Positions 50,301 through 59,173 of a DNA stretch of 64,000 nucleotides are shown piece by piece. The notes under the pieces are model-generated. The model saw only the letters and a list, made by a program, of their open reading frames with translations. It ran no database searches and was not told the DNA's origin. Source of the stretch: W-Chloroflexi-9 sp045863195 (GTDB lineage Bacteria; Chloroflexota; Dehalococcoidia; UBA2979); contig BTUI01000001.1 of the NCBI GenBank assembly GCA_045863195.1, positions 124,001-188,000 of the forward strand, given 5' to 3'. Position numbers and translations under genes: made by a program. Position 1 is the first letter of the stretch, and each line of letters opens with the position of its first letter.

Positions 50301-50595
50301 TGTTTGCGTCGTACCGTTCGAGGTCGTCGTGCGGCAGGTGTTCGCGTTCGATGTTCCGCGCCGTGAGCGTGCGCACGAACTGTGATCGGCCGTCCGATCC
50401 GACCCAGTCGCCACCGATCTCCGGCGACAGATCACGCTTGAGGCTGTCGAGGAAGGCGTGATTGCGGTCCTGCTTCTCGTCCTTCGGCGCCTCGAACAGG
50501 GCCAGCATCCAGCCGTTCAGCACCAGCCGCTGGCTGAGCTTGGCGGGCTGTTTCTTCGCGGCAGACTTCCGAGGGCGGCCTCGTGTGCGCCCCAC
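47320..50595 (-). CDS. res: Type III restriction-like Res subunit (DEAD/DEAH helicase with PD-type nuclease end)
   Basis: 1091 residues. GTG 50595 uses the last base of the Mod stop, so the two are coupled. The N-terminus is basic ([15 protein letters not shown]). Helicase motifs: [15 protein letters not shown] (Walker A, near 179), [17 protein letters not shown] (DEGH, near 280), SATF, then [38 protein letters not shown]. The C-terminus has [25 protein letters not shown], the place where Res proteins carry a PD...(D/E)xK nuclease, but with HG instead of KG. Probably ATP-dependent DNA translocation and cleavage of unmodified DNA. Confidence 0.9.
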   Translation of the reverse strand: [1091 protein letters not shown]

Positions 50596-53500
50596 TACTG
50601 CTTCCGCTCCTGCTCCGCCGTCTCGAACATGAGGCGGTGGAACTCCTCCTCGATGAGGCGCACCTTCCAGCTCTCGTCGGCGCGGCGCGTGTTCTCCAGG
50701 TGGTTGTCGCCGTTGACGTAGATGACGTCGAACTCCAGGTCGCGCGGGTTGATGTCCAGCCGGCCGAGGTACTGGTTGAGTCCTTCCGCGTCCATGACCC
50801 TGGTGTTCCGCCAGACGACCAGCACCTTCTCGCCCTCCGGGTGTCCCGGTGAGGGCGGGGTGCGACCTTCCACGCGGAGTGCCCCACGCTCGCGATGACT
50901 GCTGACGTGCTGGACGCGGAGGCCGAGGAGGTAGTTGAACGTCTCGACGAGGTCCACCGTGACTGGCTTCGTCTCCGCGGCGCTGCCCTGGCCCACCTCC
51001 AGCGTGTACGACCACGGGTCCTCGAACCGTTCGAGGTCGAGGAGCGAGGCGCTGCCGCGCGTCTCCTCGGTGAGCCAGTAGCGGAGCGCGTACTGCTGAC
51101 GGAGGTCGTCGCCGGCCTTCGCGAGCATGCTGGCCTGCTGCTCGGATGGCTTCGGGATGCGGAGGTTGGTGAGCGTGTCCTCGTACGATTCAAGGCGGAT
51201 CACCTTGATCAGCTGACTGACGCCCTCGCGGCCGACCGGCTTCCCGTCCTTCCAGTCCTTGCTGTAGATGGCCTTGAGTACGCGGGGCTTGAGGACGGTG
51301 TCGAAGTACTCGCCCATCTCCACGAGGATGTACTTCCGCTCGCCCCCGTCCTCTCGGTTGAGGTTGATGACGGCGTGCCCGGTCGTGCCGGATCCCGCGA
51401 AGTAGTCGAGAACCAACCCCTCCGAAGGCGTTCCGATGCTGACCATATCCATGACCGTAAGGACGCTCTTCGGGTACTCGAACGGATTGTCCCCGACCAT
51501 CGCCCGGAGCAGGTTTGTCCCTTTCGACGATGCGTCGTGCCGCTCGCCGAACCAGAGTGTCTTAGGCAGCACCGTTTCGTCTGCGGCGTCCTTCTGATAG
51601 ACGGTCGGCTTCGCGCCGACCTTCGCGAAGAGAACCCCTGATTGGCATCCAGCACGTGCCTTTTCGTAGCCCCAGCGCCACCGACCCAGCGAGCCGTCGT
51701 CGCGCACAGGAAGGATGAAGACAAGCCCAGCCGCCTCGTACTTCTCCCGTAGGGACTCGACGAACTCGTCATCGAACTTGGCCCCATCGAAGATGCGCTC
51801 GAACTCGTCCCGAGGCACAACGTCGATGGCTCCATCACGAGGGTCACAAGTGAAGGGGTAGTACATCCGTGGTCTATCGGCCCGACTGGCCGCACTGCCT
51901 GATCGTCGTAAGGGGAGCTCGCGATGGCGTTCTTCGCCGTCGCCGCCTTTGGAGTACTTCTTCTCGACCTCGCCCGCCTCCAGTGGAAGCCGGTAGGTAA
52001 CGGCAGACTCAGCGTCGCGAGCGACAACGATCGTGTACTCATGCGCTGCCGCGATATGTCCTTGATCACGGCCCTTTGGGTTGTGCATGACGACGATGTT
52101 CCCCAGGTGCTGATCTTGTCCGAACAGATCAGAGACGATCATGCCGAGGCGGTGAAACTCTGTGTCGTCGATGGCGATCTGGTGGACACCAGACTCGGAG
52201 AGAAGATCCTGCGACTGGGCCAATCGATCAGCCATTAGGCTGCACCAACTTGAGTGTCGATAGTCGTTCTTGTAGAGGATTTGGGTCGCGGCGGTGTTGT
52301 AAGGAGGATCGATGTAGACGGTGTCGACCTGGTTCCTGTATCGGCGCTCCAGCAGGGAAAGCGCCTGGAAATTCTCACCGTGTACCAACAGGCCATCCGT
52401 CGTCTCGTCGAGGTCGTCGATGCTGGCGAGCAGGCGCTCCGTGAAGCCACGGTCAAAGAATGACGTGTCGAGGATGAGGTGCTGGTTGGCCTGCAGGAAC
52501 GCCTCGGACAGCGCGGCTGAGTAGGCGGGGCTCACCATGTCGCCCGTGATCTCGTCGATCGCGAACAGGCGCACCCACTCCGCGCGCTGGCGGTCGTTCG
52601 CGGCGATCTCGGGGTAGAGTTCGCGCGGGACGCGGTCGAGCGTGACGCACCAGTGCGTCTCCACCACGAACTTCTTCTTCAGCCAGAGCCGCTTCTGGAA
52701 CTCCTCCAGGCTGGCGAGGAACTCGATGATCGGCAGGCCGACCGCGCGGATCGCGCGCACCTTACGGAGGGCCGCGTCGAGCGTCGCGGAGGTGGCCTCG
52801 GGCGTGTCGATGTCGTCGAGGCGAAGCACCTCGTTCTTGATGTAGAAGTTCAGCTCGCGCCGCAGGAAGCCGCCCAGGTCCTTGTGGATGAAGTAGTCGA
52901 ACGTGTTCTTCGCCGTGTAGGTGTTCAGGTGCTTGCGGAGCAGCGACAGTGAATCCTTCGCGCCCTCGCGCCGCACGTCCCGCGCCAGCACCGCCCGCCA
53001 CGCCTTCGCTGCCGGGTGGTCGAGGACGGTCGCCTCCGCCTCGGTGTTCAGCGCGTCCTGCTTCGCACCGTCCGCCGGCCGGTACTCGAAGCGCACCACC
53101 AGGTCGCCATCGACCTCCTCGACCGGGTCGCCCTCGACGAGCACGAAGCGGCGTTCCTGCCCGGCTTGCGCGCGGTTGTTGTTCCGCTCCGAGTCCGCCT
53201 CGACGAGGCGGAAGTGGACGCGGCGCTCCGGTTCATCCTCATGCGAGACGAGGAAGGTGTAGTCGCGGAACTGCTCCGTGCTCTTGATGTAGTACTGGTC
53301 GGCGTTGGCCCAGTGGAGTTTCACCTCCTCGCCCTCGTACGGGATGGCGTAGACGCCCTCCTTGTAGCGGCGCAGGGAGATGAAGTCACCCTCCTTGTAG
53401 TAGCGGCGAAAGAACGAGACCAGGTGGCCATACACCTCGGCCTCGTCGGCCTCGGTGTCACCGCCCGCCTCGTAACGCTCCGACAGCTCGCGGACGCGAG

Positions 53501-53765
53501 GCGCATCGGAAGGGTTGTCGAAGCCGAGCGCGCGTGCCTGCTGTGTCGCCTCCTCGATCTGCTGGCGGAGCGCGGCGCGCTCACCCTCTTGCATCTGCCC
53601 GAGCGCCTCGCGCACCTTGGGCAGCAGGTCGTGGTCGAGGAAGCGGCGCACCTCGTCGCGCCGCACGTTCATGATCCGGTAGAGGCCGAAGTCCAGGTCC
53701 GCCCGGTCGAGCATGAACAGCTCGTCCAGGGTCTCCCTCAGCCGGCCGATGTTGCTTGCTGGCAT
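50595..53765 (-). CDS. mod: Type III-like adenine-specific DNA methyltransferase (Mod)
   Basis: 1056 residues from ATG 53765. A beta-class N6-adenine methylase by motif order: catalytic IDPPYNT (about 484-490) comes before the SAM loop LDYFAGSGTTGHAVINLNRED (near 786). Motif X/IV neighbours (LLVHGENFQALSLLERRYRNQVDTVY) are intact. The N-terminal 480 residues (FMLDRADLDFGLYRIMN...) are longer than in EcoP15-type Mod and recall standalone phage-defence methylases. The last 250 residues are probably target recognition. Protects host DNA and likely forms a complex with Res. Confidence 0.93.
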   Translation of the reverse strand: MPASNIGRLRETLDELFMLDRADLDFGLYRIMNVRRDEVRRFLDHDLLPKVREALGQMQEGERAALRQQIEEATQQARALGFDNPSDAPRVRELSERYEAGGDTEADEAEVYGHLVSFFRRYYKEGDFISLRRYKEGVYAIPYEGEEVKLHWANADQYYIKSTEQFRDYTFLVSHEDEPERRVHFRLVEADSERNNNRAQAGQERRFVLVEGDPVEEVDGDLVVRFEYRPADGAKQDALNTEAEATVLDHPAAKAWRAVLARDVRREGAKDSLSLLRKHLNTYTAKNTFDYFIHKDLGGFLRRELNFYIKNEVLRLDDIDTPEATSATLDAALRKVRAIRAVGLPIIEFLASLEEFQKRLWLKKKFVVETHWCVTLDRVPRELYPEIAANDRQRAEWVRLFAIDEITGDMVSPAYSAALSEAFLQANQHLILDTSFFDRGFTERLLASIDDLDETTDGLLVHGENFQALSLLERRYRNQVDTVYIDPPYNTAATQILYKNDYRHSSWCSLMADRLAQSQDLLSESGVHQIAIDDTEFHRLGMIVSDLFGQDQHLGNIVVMHNPKGRDQGHIAAAHEYTIVVARDAESAVTYRLPLEAGEVEKKYSKGGDGEERHRELPLRRSGSAASRADRPRMYYPFTCDPRDGAIDVVPRDEFERIFDGAKFDDEFVESLREKYEAAGLVFILPVRDDGSLGRWRWGYEKARAGCQSGVLFAKVGAKPTVYQKDAADETVLPKTLWFGERHDASSKGTNLLRAMVGDNPFEYPKSVLTVMDMVSIGTPSEGLVLDYFAGSGTTGHAVINLNREDGGERKYILVEMGEYFDTVLKPRVLKAIYSKDWKDGKPVGREGVSQLIKVIRLESYEDTLTNLRIPKPSEQQASMLAKAGDDLRQQYALRYWLTEETRGSASLLDLERFEDPWSYTLEVGQGSAAETKPVTVDLVETFNYLLGLRVQHVSSHRERGALRVEGRTPPSPGHPEGEKVLVVWRNTRVMDAEGLNQYLGRLDINPRDLEFDVIYVNGDNHLENTRRADESWKVRLIEEEFHRLMFETAEQERKQ

Positions 53766-53840
53766 GCGCCGCCCCGCTCCAAGTCGCCAACGGCCGCCCA
53801 CCGGAGGTGGCGCACGGCCCGGGGCATTGTCACCGATCGG

Positions 53841-56822
53841 CTAGACGACTCGCCACCTCAGGGTGAATAGTTCATCGACGGAACTGCGCTGTCGCATCCG
53901 CTCCTCTAACTGGGCGATCAACCCGTCGCGGCGCTCGCGGATCTCATCCTCCACGTCGAAGATGCGCTGCCGCTGCCGGCGCTGCTGCGCCTCCAGGTCG
54001 CGCCGCTTCCTCTGGAGCACCAGCTCTTCCTCGACCGTCGTGGCGAGCCGGGCTTGCCTCGTGACGGCGCGAATCTGCGCCTTCACGTCGTCCAGCGCCT
54101 TCTGCGCGCCCGCCTCCAGGTCGTCCGCCCATCGGTCGAGGCGGTCGCGCTCATCCTGGAACAGCTTGCGACTGGCCTCGGACGCCCGAGCCAGCGTCGC
54201 GGCGACGTGCCGGTCGGCGTCCTGCGTGAGGCGGGGCGGCACGCCCTCGGACGGCGCGGGGGCGACGGTCGCGTCGCAGCGGAACAGCCGCTCGCACGTC
54301 TCCTGGTCGAGCCCCGTGCCGGCGTCGGTGAGCGCGGAGAACAGCAGGTGCTCCTCCACGTCGAACGCCTCGATGCTCAGCCGGCGGAGCGTCAGCCAGC
54401 CGGAGCGCCCGCGGAGCGCCTCGATGTCCGCGAGCCGCGTCGGGTGGTGGGAGATGTCGAACGCGACCTCGGCGACAGACGTGTCGAGCCCGCGCGCCGT
54501 CTCGACCGACCACTCGCCGAGGGGATGCGACAGCCGGTAGAGGAACTCCGCAGGCACGTCCGGCCGCTGGCCGGCACGCTCTGCCTTCGAGATCAGGTGG
54601 TACACACCGGGCCGGATGCCGTCGGCTGGAGGATCGCGGAGCACGAACGAGGCGTCGCTGTCCTCGAACTCGGCGCGGTCGCGGAGGACGAACCGGGAGA
54701 GCGTCCAGAACATGCGCCCCACGCGGTCGAGGACCTCGCGAGTGCCCTCCAGCTGGAGGCGCAGCCGCTCGTGCACGTCCTCGTCGAAGTGCTCCAGCAG
54801 CGCCTGGCGCGTCTCCTCCATCCGCTCCCGGATCGACTCGTCCATCGCCTCCTGCAGCAGGCGGAACCCCTCGGCGATCTCTTCGGGCGTGCGGCACTCC
54901 TGGTAGATGCGCAGCACGCGCGTCTCGAAGTCGACGCCACTCTCGATCTGCCCGAGCACGTCGTCGGAGGCGCCGAACACGCCGTCGAACAGCCGGAACT
55001 TCTCACCCAGCAGCTCCAGCACGCGGCGGTCCGCCTCGTTGCGCTCGTTGAGGAAGTTGAGCACGACCACGTCATGCTGCTGCCCGTAGCGGTGGCAGCG
55101 CCCGATGCGCTGCTCGATGCGCTGCGGGTTCCACGGCAGGTCGTAGTTCACGACCAGCGAGCAGAACTGCAGGTTGATGCCCTCGGCGGCCGCTTCGGTC
55201 GCCACCATCACCTCGGCGCGGTCGCGGAAGTGCTCGATGAGCGCCGTCCGTACGTCGATATCTCGCGAGCCGGTGGCGCGGCCGGACTCGCGGTTCTCGG
55301 CGAGCCAGTGCTCGTAGATCGCTGTCGCCGATGGGCCGGAGTTCGTGCCGCTGAACGCGACGGTCTTCCCTGCGTAGCCGTTCCGATCCAGGAACGCGAG
55401 CAGATACTCCTGCGTGCGCCGGGACTCGGTGAAGATCACCGCCTTCCTCGCCGCGCCCGTCCTCGTCATCTCCTCGAAGCCGGTCTCCAGGGCGGTCAGC
55501 AAGGCGCGTGATTTCGCGTCTTCGCGGATGTTGCCCGCCCACTTGATGTACCGGTCGAGCTCGGCGATCTCTCCGTCGAGCTTCTTCAGGTCGATCGCCG
55601 GCTCCTCGGCGCTGCTCTCGTCCCCACTGACCTCGATGGGGTCACCGACACGGACCTCGTCACCGTCCGTGTCGTCGGCCTCGAACGCCTCGTCCTGCTC
55701 TGCAACGCGAGCCAGCACCACTTCCTGCGGCTCGTCGAGGTACTCGTCTTCGATCTCCTGGTCTTCGACGATGCGGGCAAGGAGGGAACTCTCGGCGTCC
55801 TCAGTCGGGTGTTCGCCCTCAGCCAGCTCGCGCAACTCGACGAGCCGCGCCCGCATCGTCTCCAGCGTCCCGGCGATCGCCGTGGACGAGGAGGCGAGGA
55901 GCTTGCGGAGCACCAGAGTCGTGAGTGTGCGCTGTCGCTCCGGGATCGAGAACGTCCCTTCGCGGGTGAGGAAGTCGGAGACGGCCTCGTACAGTCGCTG
56001 TTCCTCGTCCGATGGCCGGAACGACTGCATCAGCGGCCGCCGCTGTGTGTAGCGGACGTACTCCAGCACCTGGTTGCGGAGCGTGCGCTTCGTGAACGTC
56101 GCCAGCCGCCGGCGAAGCTCTGCATGGTCGCCACCCTGCCCGCCGAACTGAGCCTGGAACGCTGTCCGGTCCCCGAAGATGTGGTCATCGATGAGCGTCG
56201 AGAGTCCGAACAGCTCCAAGAGCGAGTTCTGCAGCGGCGTCGCCGTCAACAGCAGCTTCCGACGCCCGTCGAGTGCCCACCGCAGCCGCTGTCCCATGCG
56301 GTTGCTGGGTCGGTAGGCGTTCCGCAGCTTGTGCGCCTCGTCGATCACCACGAGGTCCCAGCCGACGGCGCGAACCTCCTCCTGCATGGCGCTGGCGAAG
56401 TTCATCGAGACGATCACGACAGCGTTCGTGTCGAAGGGACTTGGGTTGCCCTCGCGGAGCGCGGCACGGAGCGTCGGACGGTCGAGCACCACCGTTGGTA
56501 GGTGGAACTTCTCGCGGAGTTCGAGCGCCCACTGCTTCCGAATCGACGCTGGGCAGATCACCAGCAACCGACGCTTGCGCTCGGCCCACAATTGGCAGAG
56601 CACCAGCCCCGCCTCGATGGTCTTGCCGAGTCCAACCTCGTCCGCGAGCAGCACCCCCTTGCTCAGCGGCGACCGCAACGCGAACAGCGCCGCGTCGATC
56701 TGGTGCGGGTTCAGGTCGACCGACGCGTCGAACAGCGACATCGACAGCCGATCCGCCCCATCGGGCGGACGAAGCCGCGTCAGTTCATGCGCGAAGTAGC
56801 GGGCGTGGTAGGGCGTCGACAT
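53841..56822 (-). CDS. SNF2-family helicase of the defence operon (DrmD-like)
   Basis: 993 residues. SNF2 core: ADEVGLGKTIEAGLVLCQLW (Walker A, near 60-75), VIDEAHKLRN (near 160) and LLLTATPLQNSLLELFGLSTLID. After an acidic insert (about 350-420, DDTDGDEVRVGD) comes the second lobe with VIFTESRRTQEYLLAFLD, ATEAAAEGINLQFCSLVVNYDLPWNPQRIEQRIGRCHRYGQ. A long coiled coil (about 850-970) ends the protein. Resembles RapA/DrmD-type remodelers. It heads the operon; a 75-base gap separates it from mod. Confidence 0.93.
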   Translation of the reverse strand: MSTPYHARYFAHELTRLRPPDGADRLSMSLFDASVDLNPHQIDAALFALRSPLSKGVLLADEVGLGKTIEAGLVLCQLWAERKRRLLVICPASIRKQWALELREKFHLPTVVLDRPTLRAALREGNPSPFDTNAVVIVSMNFASAMQEEVRAVGWDLVVIDEAHKLRNAYRPSNRMGQRLRWALDGRRKLLLTATPLQNSLLELFGLSTLIDDHIFGDRTAFQAQFGGQGGDHAELRRRLATFTKRTLRNQVLEYVRYTQRRPLMQSFRPSDEEQRLYEAVSDFLTREGTFSIPERQRTLTTLVLRKLLASSSTAIAGTLETMRARLVELRELAEGEHPTEDAESSLLARIVEDQEIEDEYLDEPQEVVLARVAEQDEAFEADDTDGDEVRVGDPIEVSGDESSAEEPAIDLKKLDGEIAELDRYIKWAGNIREDAKSRALLTALETGFEEMTRTGAARKAVIFTESRRTQEYLLAFLDRNGYAGKTVAFSGTNSGPSATAIYEHWLAENRESGRATGSRDIDVRTALIEHFRDRAEVMVATEAAAEGINLQFCSLVVNYDLPWNPQRIEQRIGRCHRYGQQHDVVVLNFLNERNEADRRVLELLGEKFRLFDGVFGASDDVLGQIESGVDFETRVLRIYQECRTPEEIAEGFRLLQEAMDESIRERMEETRQALLEHFDEDVHERLRLQLEGTREVLDRVGRMFWTLSRFVLRDRAEFEDSDASFVLRDPPADGIRPGVYHLISKAERAGQRPDVPAEFLYRLSHPLGEWSVETARGLDTSVAEVAFDISHHPTRLADIEALRGRSGWLTLRRLSIEAFDVEEHLLFSALTDAGTGLDQETCERLFRCDATVAPAPSEGVPPRLTQDADRHVAATLARASEASRKLFQDERDRLDRWADDLEAGAQKALDDVKAQIRAVTRQARLATTVEEELVLQRKRRDLEAQQRRQRQRIFDVEDEIRERRDGLIAQLEERMRQRSSVDELFTLRWRVV

Positions 56823-56935
56823 GCCGCTGGATGGTACCGGGAAGGGTCACGGCAAGATCGACCGCGACGCGCGGGCTCACATGACCCTCTTGATAAGCGA
56901 TCTGAGCACTTGTACCGTTATCTGCGGAGGCGTTG

Positions 56936-57151
56936 ATGGTGGAGCGGCTCGACGAAATCGGCTCGCTGCTGCTGATGCTGCTCCTGCTCGCGGTGGCGGC
57001 GACGCTGACGCGCGGGCAGCGGGCGATGCGACGGCCTGAGTTCGCACCCCCGTCCGAGGCGGCCGCCGATCTCTTCACACGCGAACTCGCAGAAATCGCG
57101 CGGGGTGTCTGGGTGCGACGGCACACCGAGGAGGCTTCGGATGCCTCGTAG
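56936..57151 (+). CDS. Small membrane protein overlapping the recombinase start
   Basis: 71 residues from ATG 56936, with GGAGG 5 bases upstream. One helix (IGSLLLMLLLLAVAATLT, about 8-25), then a charged tail (RELAEIARGVWVRRHTEEAS). Unrecognised. The last 11 bases overlap the recombinase start, implying coupled translation. It diverges from the SNF2 gene. Small leader-type ORFs coupled to large serine recombinases are plausible regulators; function unknown. Confidence 0.6.
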   Translation: MVERLDEIGSLLLMLLLLAVAATLTRGQRAMRRPEFAPPSEAAADLFTRELAEIARGVWVRRHTEEASDAS

Positions 57152-58832
57152 CGATGCGGGCGCACCGGTCCGCGCGGTCGGGTACGTGCGCGTCTCCGAC
57201 GAGAGCCAGGTCGACGGCTACTCGCTTGACGCGCAGCGCCGCGAGATCGCGCGCTACTGCGAGCGTCGCGGGTATGAACTGACGCAGGTGTACGCGGACG
57301 AAGGTGTGAGCGGGCGCAGCGACCGCCTCGACCACCGGCCGCAGTTGAGCGCCCTCCTGCGCGACGCTGGCCAGCGAGGCTTCGACGTGGTGGTGGTCCA
57401 CACGATCGACCGCTGGGCGCGCAACGTCGGCGTCCAGCGACAGGCGCTGCAACTGCTCGCGGCGGCCGAGGTCGGCTTCGCGAGCGTGACCGAGAACTTC
57501 GACTTCACAACGCCGGCTGGCCGGCTGATGCTCACGATGATGGGTTCCGTGTCCGAGTTCTTCTCCGACCAGCTCGGGGTCCACGTCAGCAAGGCGAAGC
57601 GGGAGCGCGCCGAGCTGGGCTTGCCGGCCGGGCCGATCCCGTTCGGCTATCGCTCCCCGGACGGGTCGCGCTCGACGCCGATCATCGAAGCGACCGAGGC
57701 GCGCCTCGTGCGCGAGGCGTTCGCCCGTCGCGCGCGTGGCGAGTCGTACGGGACGATCGCGGAGTGGCTCAACGGCACCGGTCAGCGGCCGAGCAGGGCA
57801 GGGCGCGGCGACCTGTGGACAGCACACCGCGTCCGCGATCTGCTCGCGTGCGCCTTCTATCGCGGTGTGGTGACGCATCGTGGCTCGGAGTTTCCCGGAC
57901 GGCATGAAGCGATCGTCGACGAGGCGCTCTTCGCGCGTGTGCAGGCCCGCAAGGGCGCTCGTGCACGACAACGGCGTACCGCGGGCGACCACGGCCTGCT
58001 ACAGGGCCGTGTGCGCTGTCACGCCTGCGGCCAGACGCTGCAGTCAGACCGCACGCAGTACGGCGCACCGATGTACCGCGAGCGCCACAGCCAGCCATGC
58101 CCGACGAACAACCGCTCCGCGGTCGCATCCGACTTCGACGCGCAGATCGAGGCGATCCTCGGTGCGCTGCACCTGCCGGACGACTGGGTCGATCGACTGA
58201 GCGCCGCCCTCGTTGAGCATCGCGAGGGACCGAGTGTCGCGACGCTCCGCGAGCAGTTGCGCCGCCTCGGACGGATCTACTCGTACGGCGACATCTCGGA
58301 CGCCGAGTACGAGGCCCGCCGCGCGGAGATCGACGCGCAGCTGAAGCAGGCGACCGCGGAGGTCCGGCCCGGGCACGAGGAGGCCGCCGCGCTCTTCCGT
58401 GACCTCCCGGCGTTCTGGGCAGAGGCCACGCGCGCTGAGAAGCACCGGATCGTGCGGCTGCTGTTTGAGCGGGTCTACGTCGACCTGGCAGCGAAGCAGG
58501 TCACCGCAATCGTGCCGACGGCGGAGTTCGGGTTCTTGCTGCAGCACGCCCTGGAAGCGGCGGAGCGCAGCGACATCTACCTCGTGCCGGTGGAGGACCT
58601 CGATGCTCTAGATGCGCTGCACGCGTACGCCAACGGCGAGCGTGTCCACGCGTGGACGTCGGAACAGCCAGAGGACGCGGAGGCGTTCACACGCCTCCCG
58701 CCCACGGGAGTGTTGGAGATGGTGGAGACGGGGGAGAACACATCTCCAACTGTTCCACACTCACTCTGGCTTCCGTACCCCGTTGATCCGGGGTGGGGTG
58801 CGCATAACGTCGGTTGGCTGCAAGCCGCGTAA
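57141..58832 (+). CDS. Large serine recombinase (site-specific integrase)
   Basis: 563 residues from ATG 57141 (GAGGAGG upstream). Resolvase domain with catalytic Ser19 in VGYVRVSDESQ, ADEGVSGRSDRLDHRPQLSALLRD and VVVHTIDRWARN. A recombinase domain follows (GLPAGPIPFGYRSPDGS...EARLVREAFARRARGESYGTIAEWLNGTG). A zinc ribbon (GRVRCHACGQTL...QPCPTNN, near 293-325) and a coiled coil complete the large-serine layout. Likely mobilised the adjacent defence genes. The 3' 113 bases lie beyond an 18-bp repeat shared with the island's left edge, so the protein's end may be att-derived. Confidence 0.95.
   Translation: MPRSDAGAPVRAVGYVRVSDESQVDGYSLDAQRREIARYCERRGYELTQVYADEGVSGRSDRLDHRPQLSALLRDAGQRGFDVVVVHTIDRWARNVGVQRQALQLLAAAEVGFASVTENFDFTTPAGRLMLTMMGSVSEFFSDQLGVHVSKAKRERAELGLPAGPIPFGYRSPDGSRSTPIIEATEARLVREAFARRARGESYGTIAEWLNGTGQRPSRAGRGDLWTAHRVRDLLACAFYRGVVTHRGSEFPGRHEAIVDEALFARVQARKGARARQRRTAGDHGLLQGRVRCHACGQTLQSDRTQYGAPMYRERHSQPCPTNNRSAVASDFDAQIEAILGALHLPDDWVDRLSAALVEHREGPSVATLREQLRRLGRIYSYGDISDAEYEARRAEIDAQLKQATAEVRPGHEEAAALFRDLPAFWAEATRAEKHRIVRLLFERVYVDLAAKQVTAIVPTAEFGFLLQHALEAAERSDIYLVPVEDLDALDALHAYANGERVHAWTSEQPEDAEAFTRLPPTGVLEMVETGENTSPTVPHSLWLPYPVDPGWGAHNVGWLQAA
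58720..58737. repeat. Right copy of the 18-bp direct repeat (inside the recombinase 3' end)
   Basis: TGGTGGAGACGGGGGAGA, codons for MVETGEN. It is embedded in a larger dyad, GTTGGAGATG (58712-58721) with CATCTCCAAC (58741-58750), a perfect 10-bp inverted repeat around the core. This dyad organisation is what recombinase binding sites often show. Read on the complement it ends CGTCTCCACCA, like a tRNA/tmRNA 3' end, but no T-arm is present. Confidence 0.6.
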
Positions 58833-59173
58833 GCGCACGGTTCTGAACCTCCTGATGCAGCGACATAAGCGAGGACGACTGTTGCGTCCCGTCCCGCCTC
58901 GTCCCTGCCCCGGCCGAGCCGGTCCGTCCACGTGGTCATCGGTATGTCCGTTCGCCTGTGCGTAACCAGGCCGCGCTCGAGCTGCGGTTCCGATCCGTAG
59001 TCGCCTTGTTCAATAGTTAGTAGAAGCCCACCCGTCGCCTCGTCCCCTATTGGGCTGGTTGACTCGTACATCAGGTCATCGAGCGACCGAGATGGTCGAA
59101 GGGACGCGATAGCCTTGGCGGCAGTCGCGTAGGGGCCCCCTCGATGGCCTCAGATGCTCCGCGGCGACGACGG
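58833..59173. other. Non-coding stretch after the recombinase
   Basis: 341 bases. No gene, RNA fold, terminator with T-run or clear repeat seen. Slightly lower GC than the chromosomal average by eye around 59010-59100. Confidence 0.5.

Noticed and set aside
47320..56822. DISARM system
   Set aside because: A DrmD-like helicase and a methylase are present, but DrmA, DrmB (DUF1998) and DrmC (PLD) are absent and a Res-type protein is there instead.
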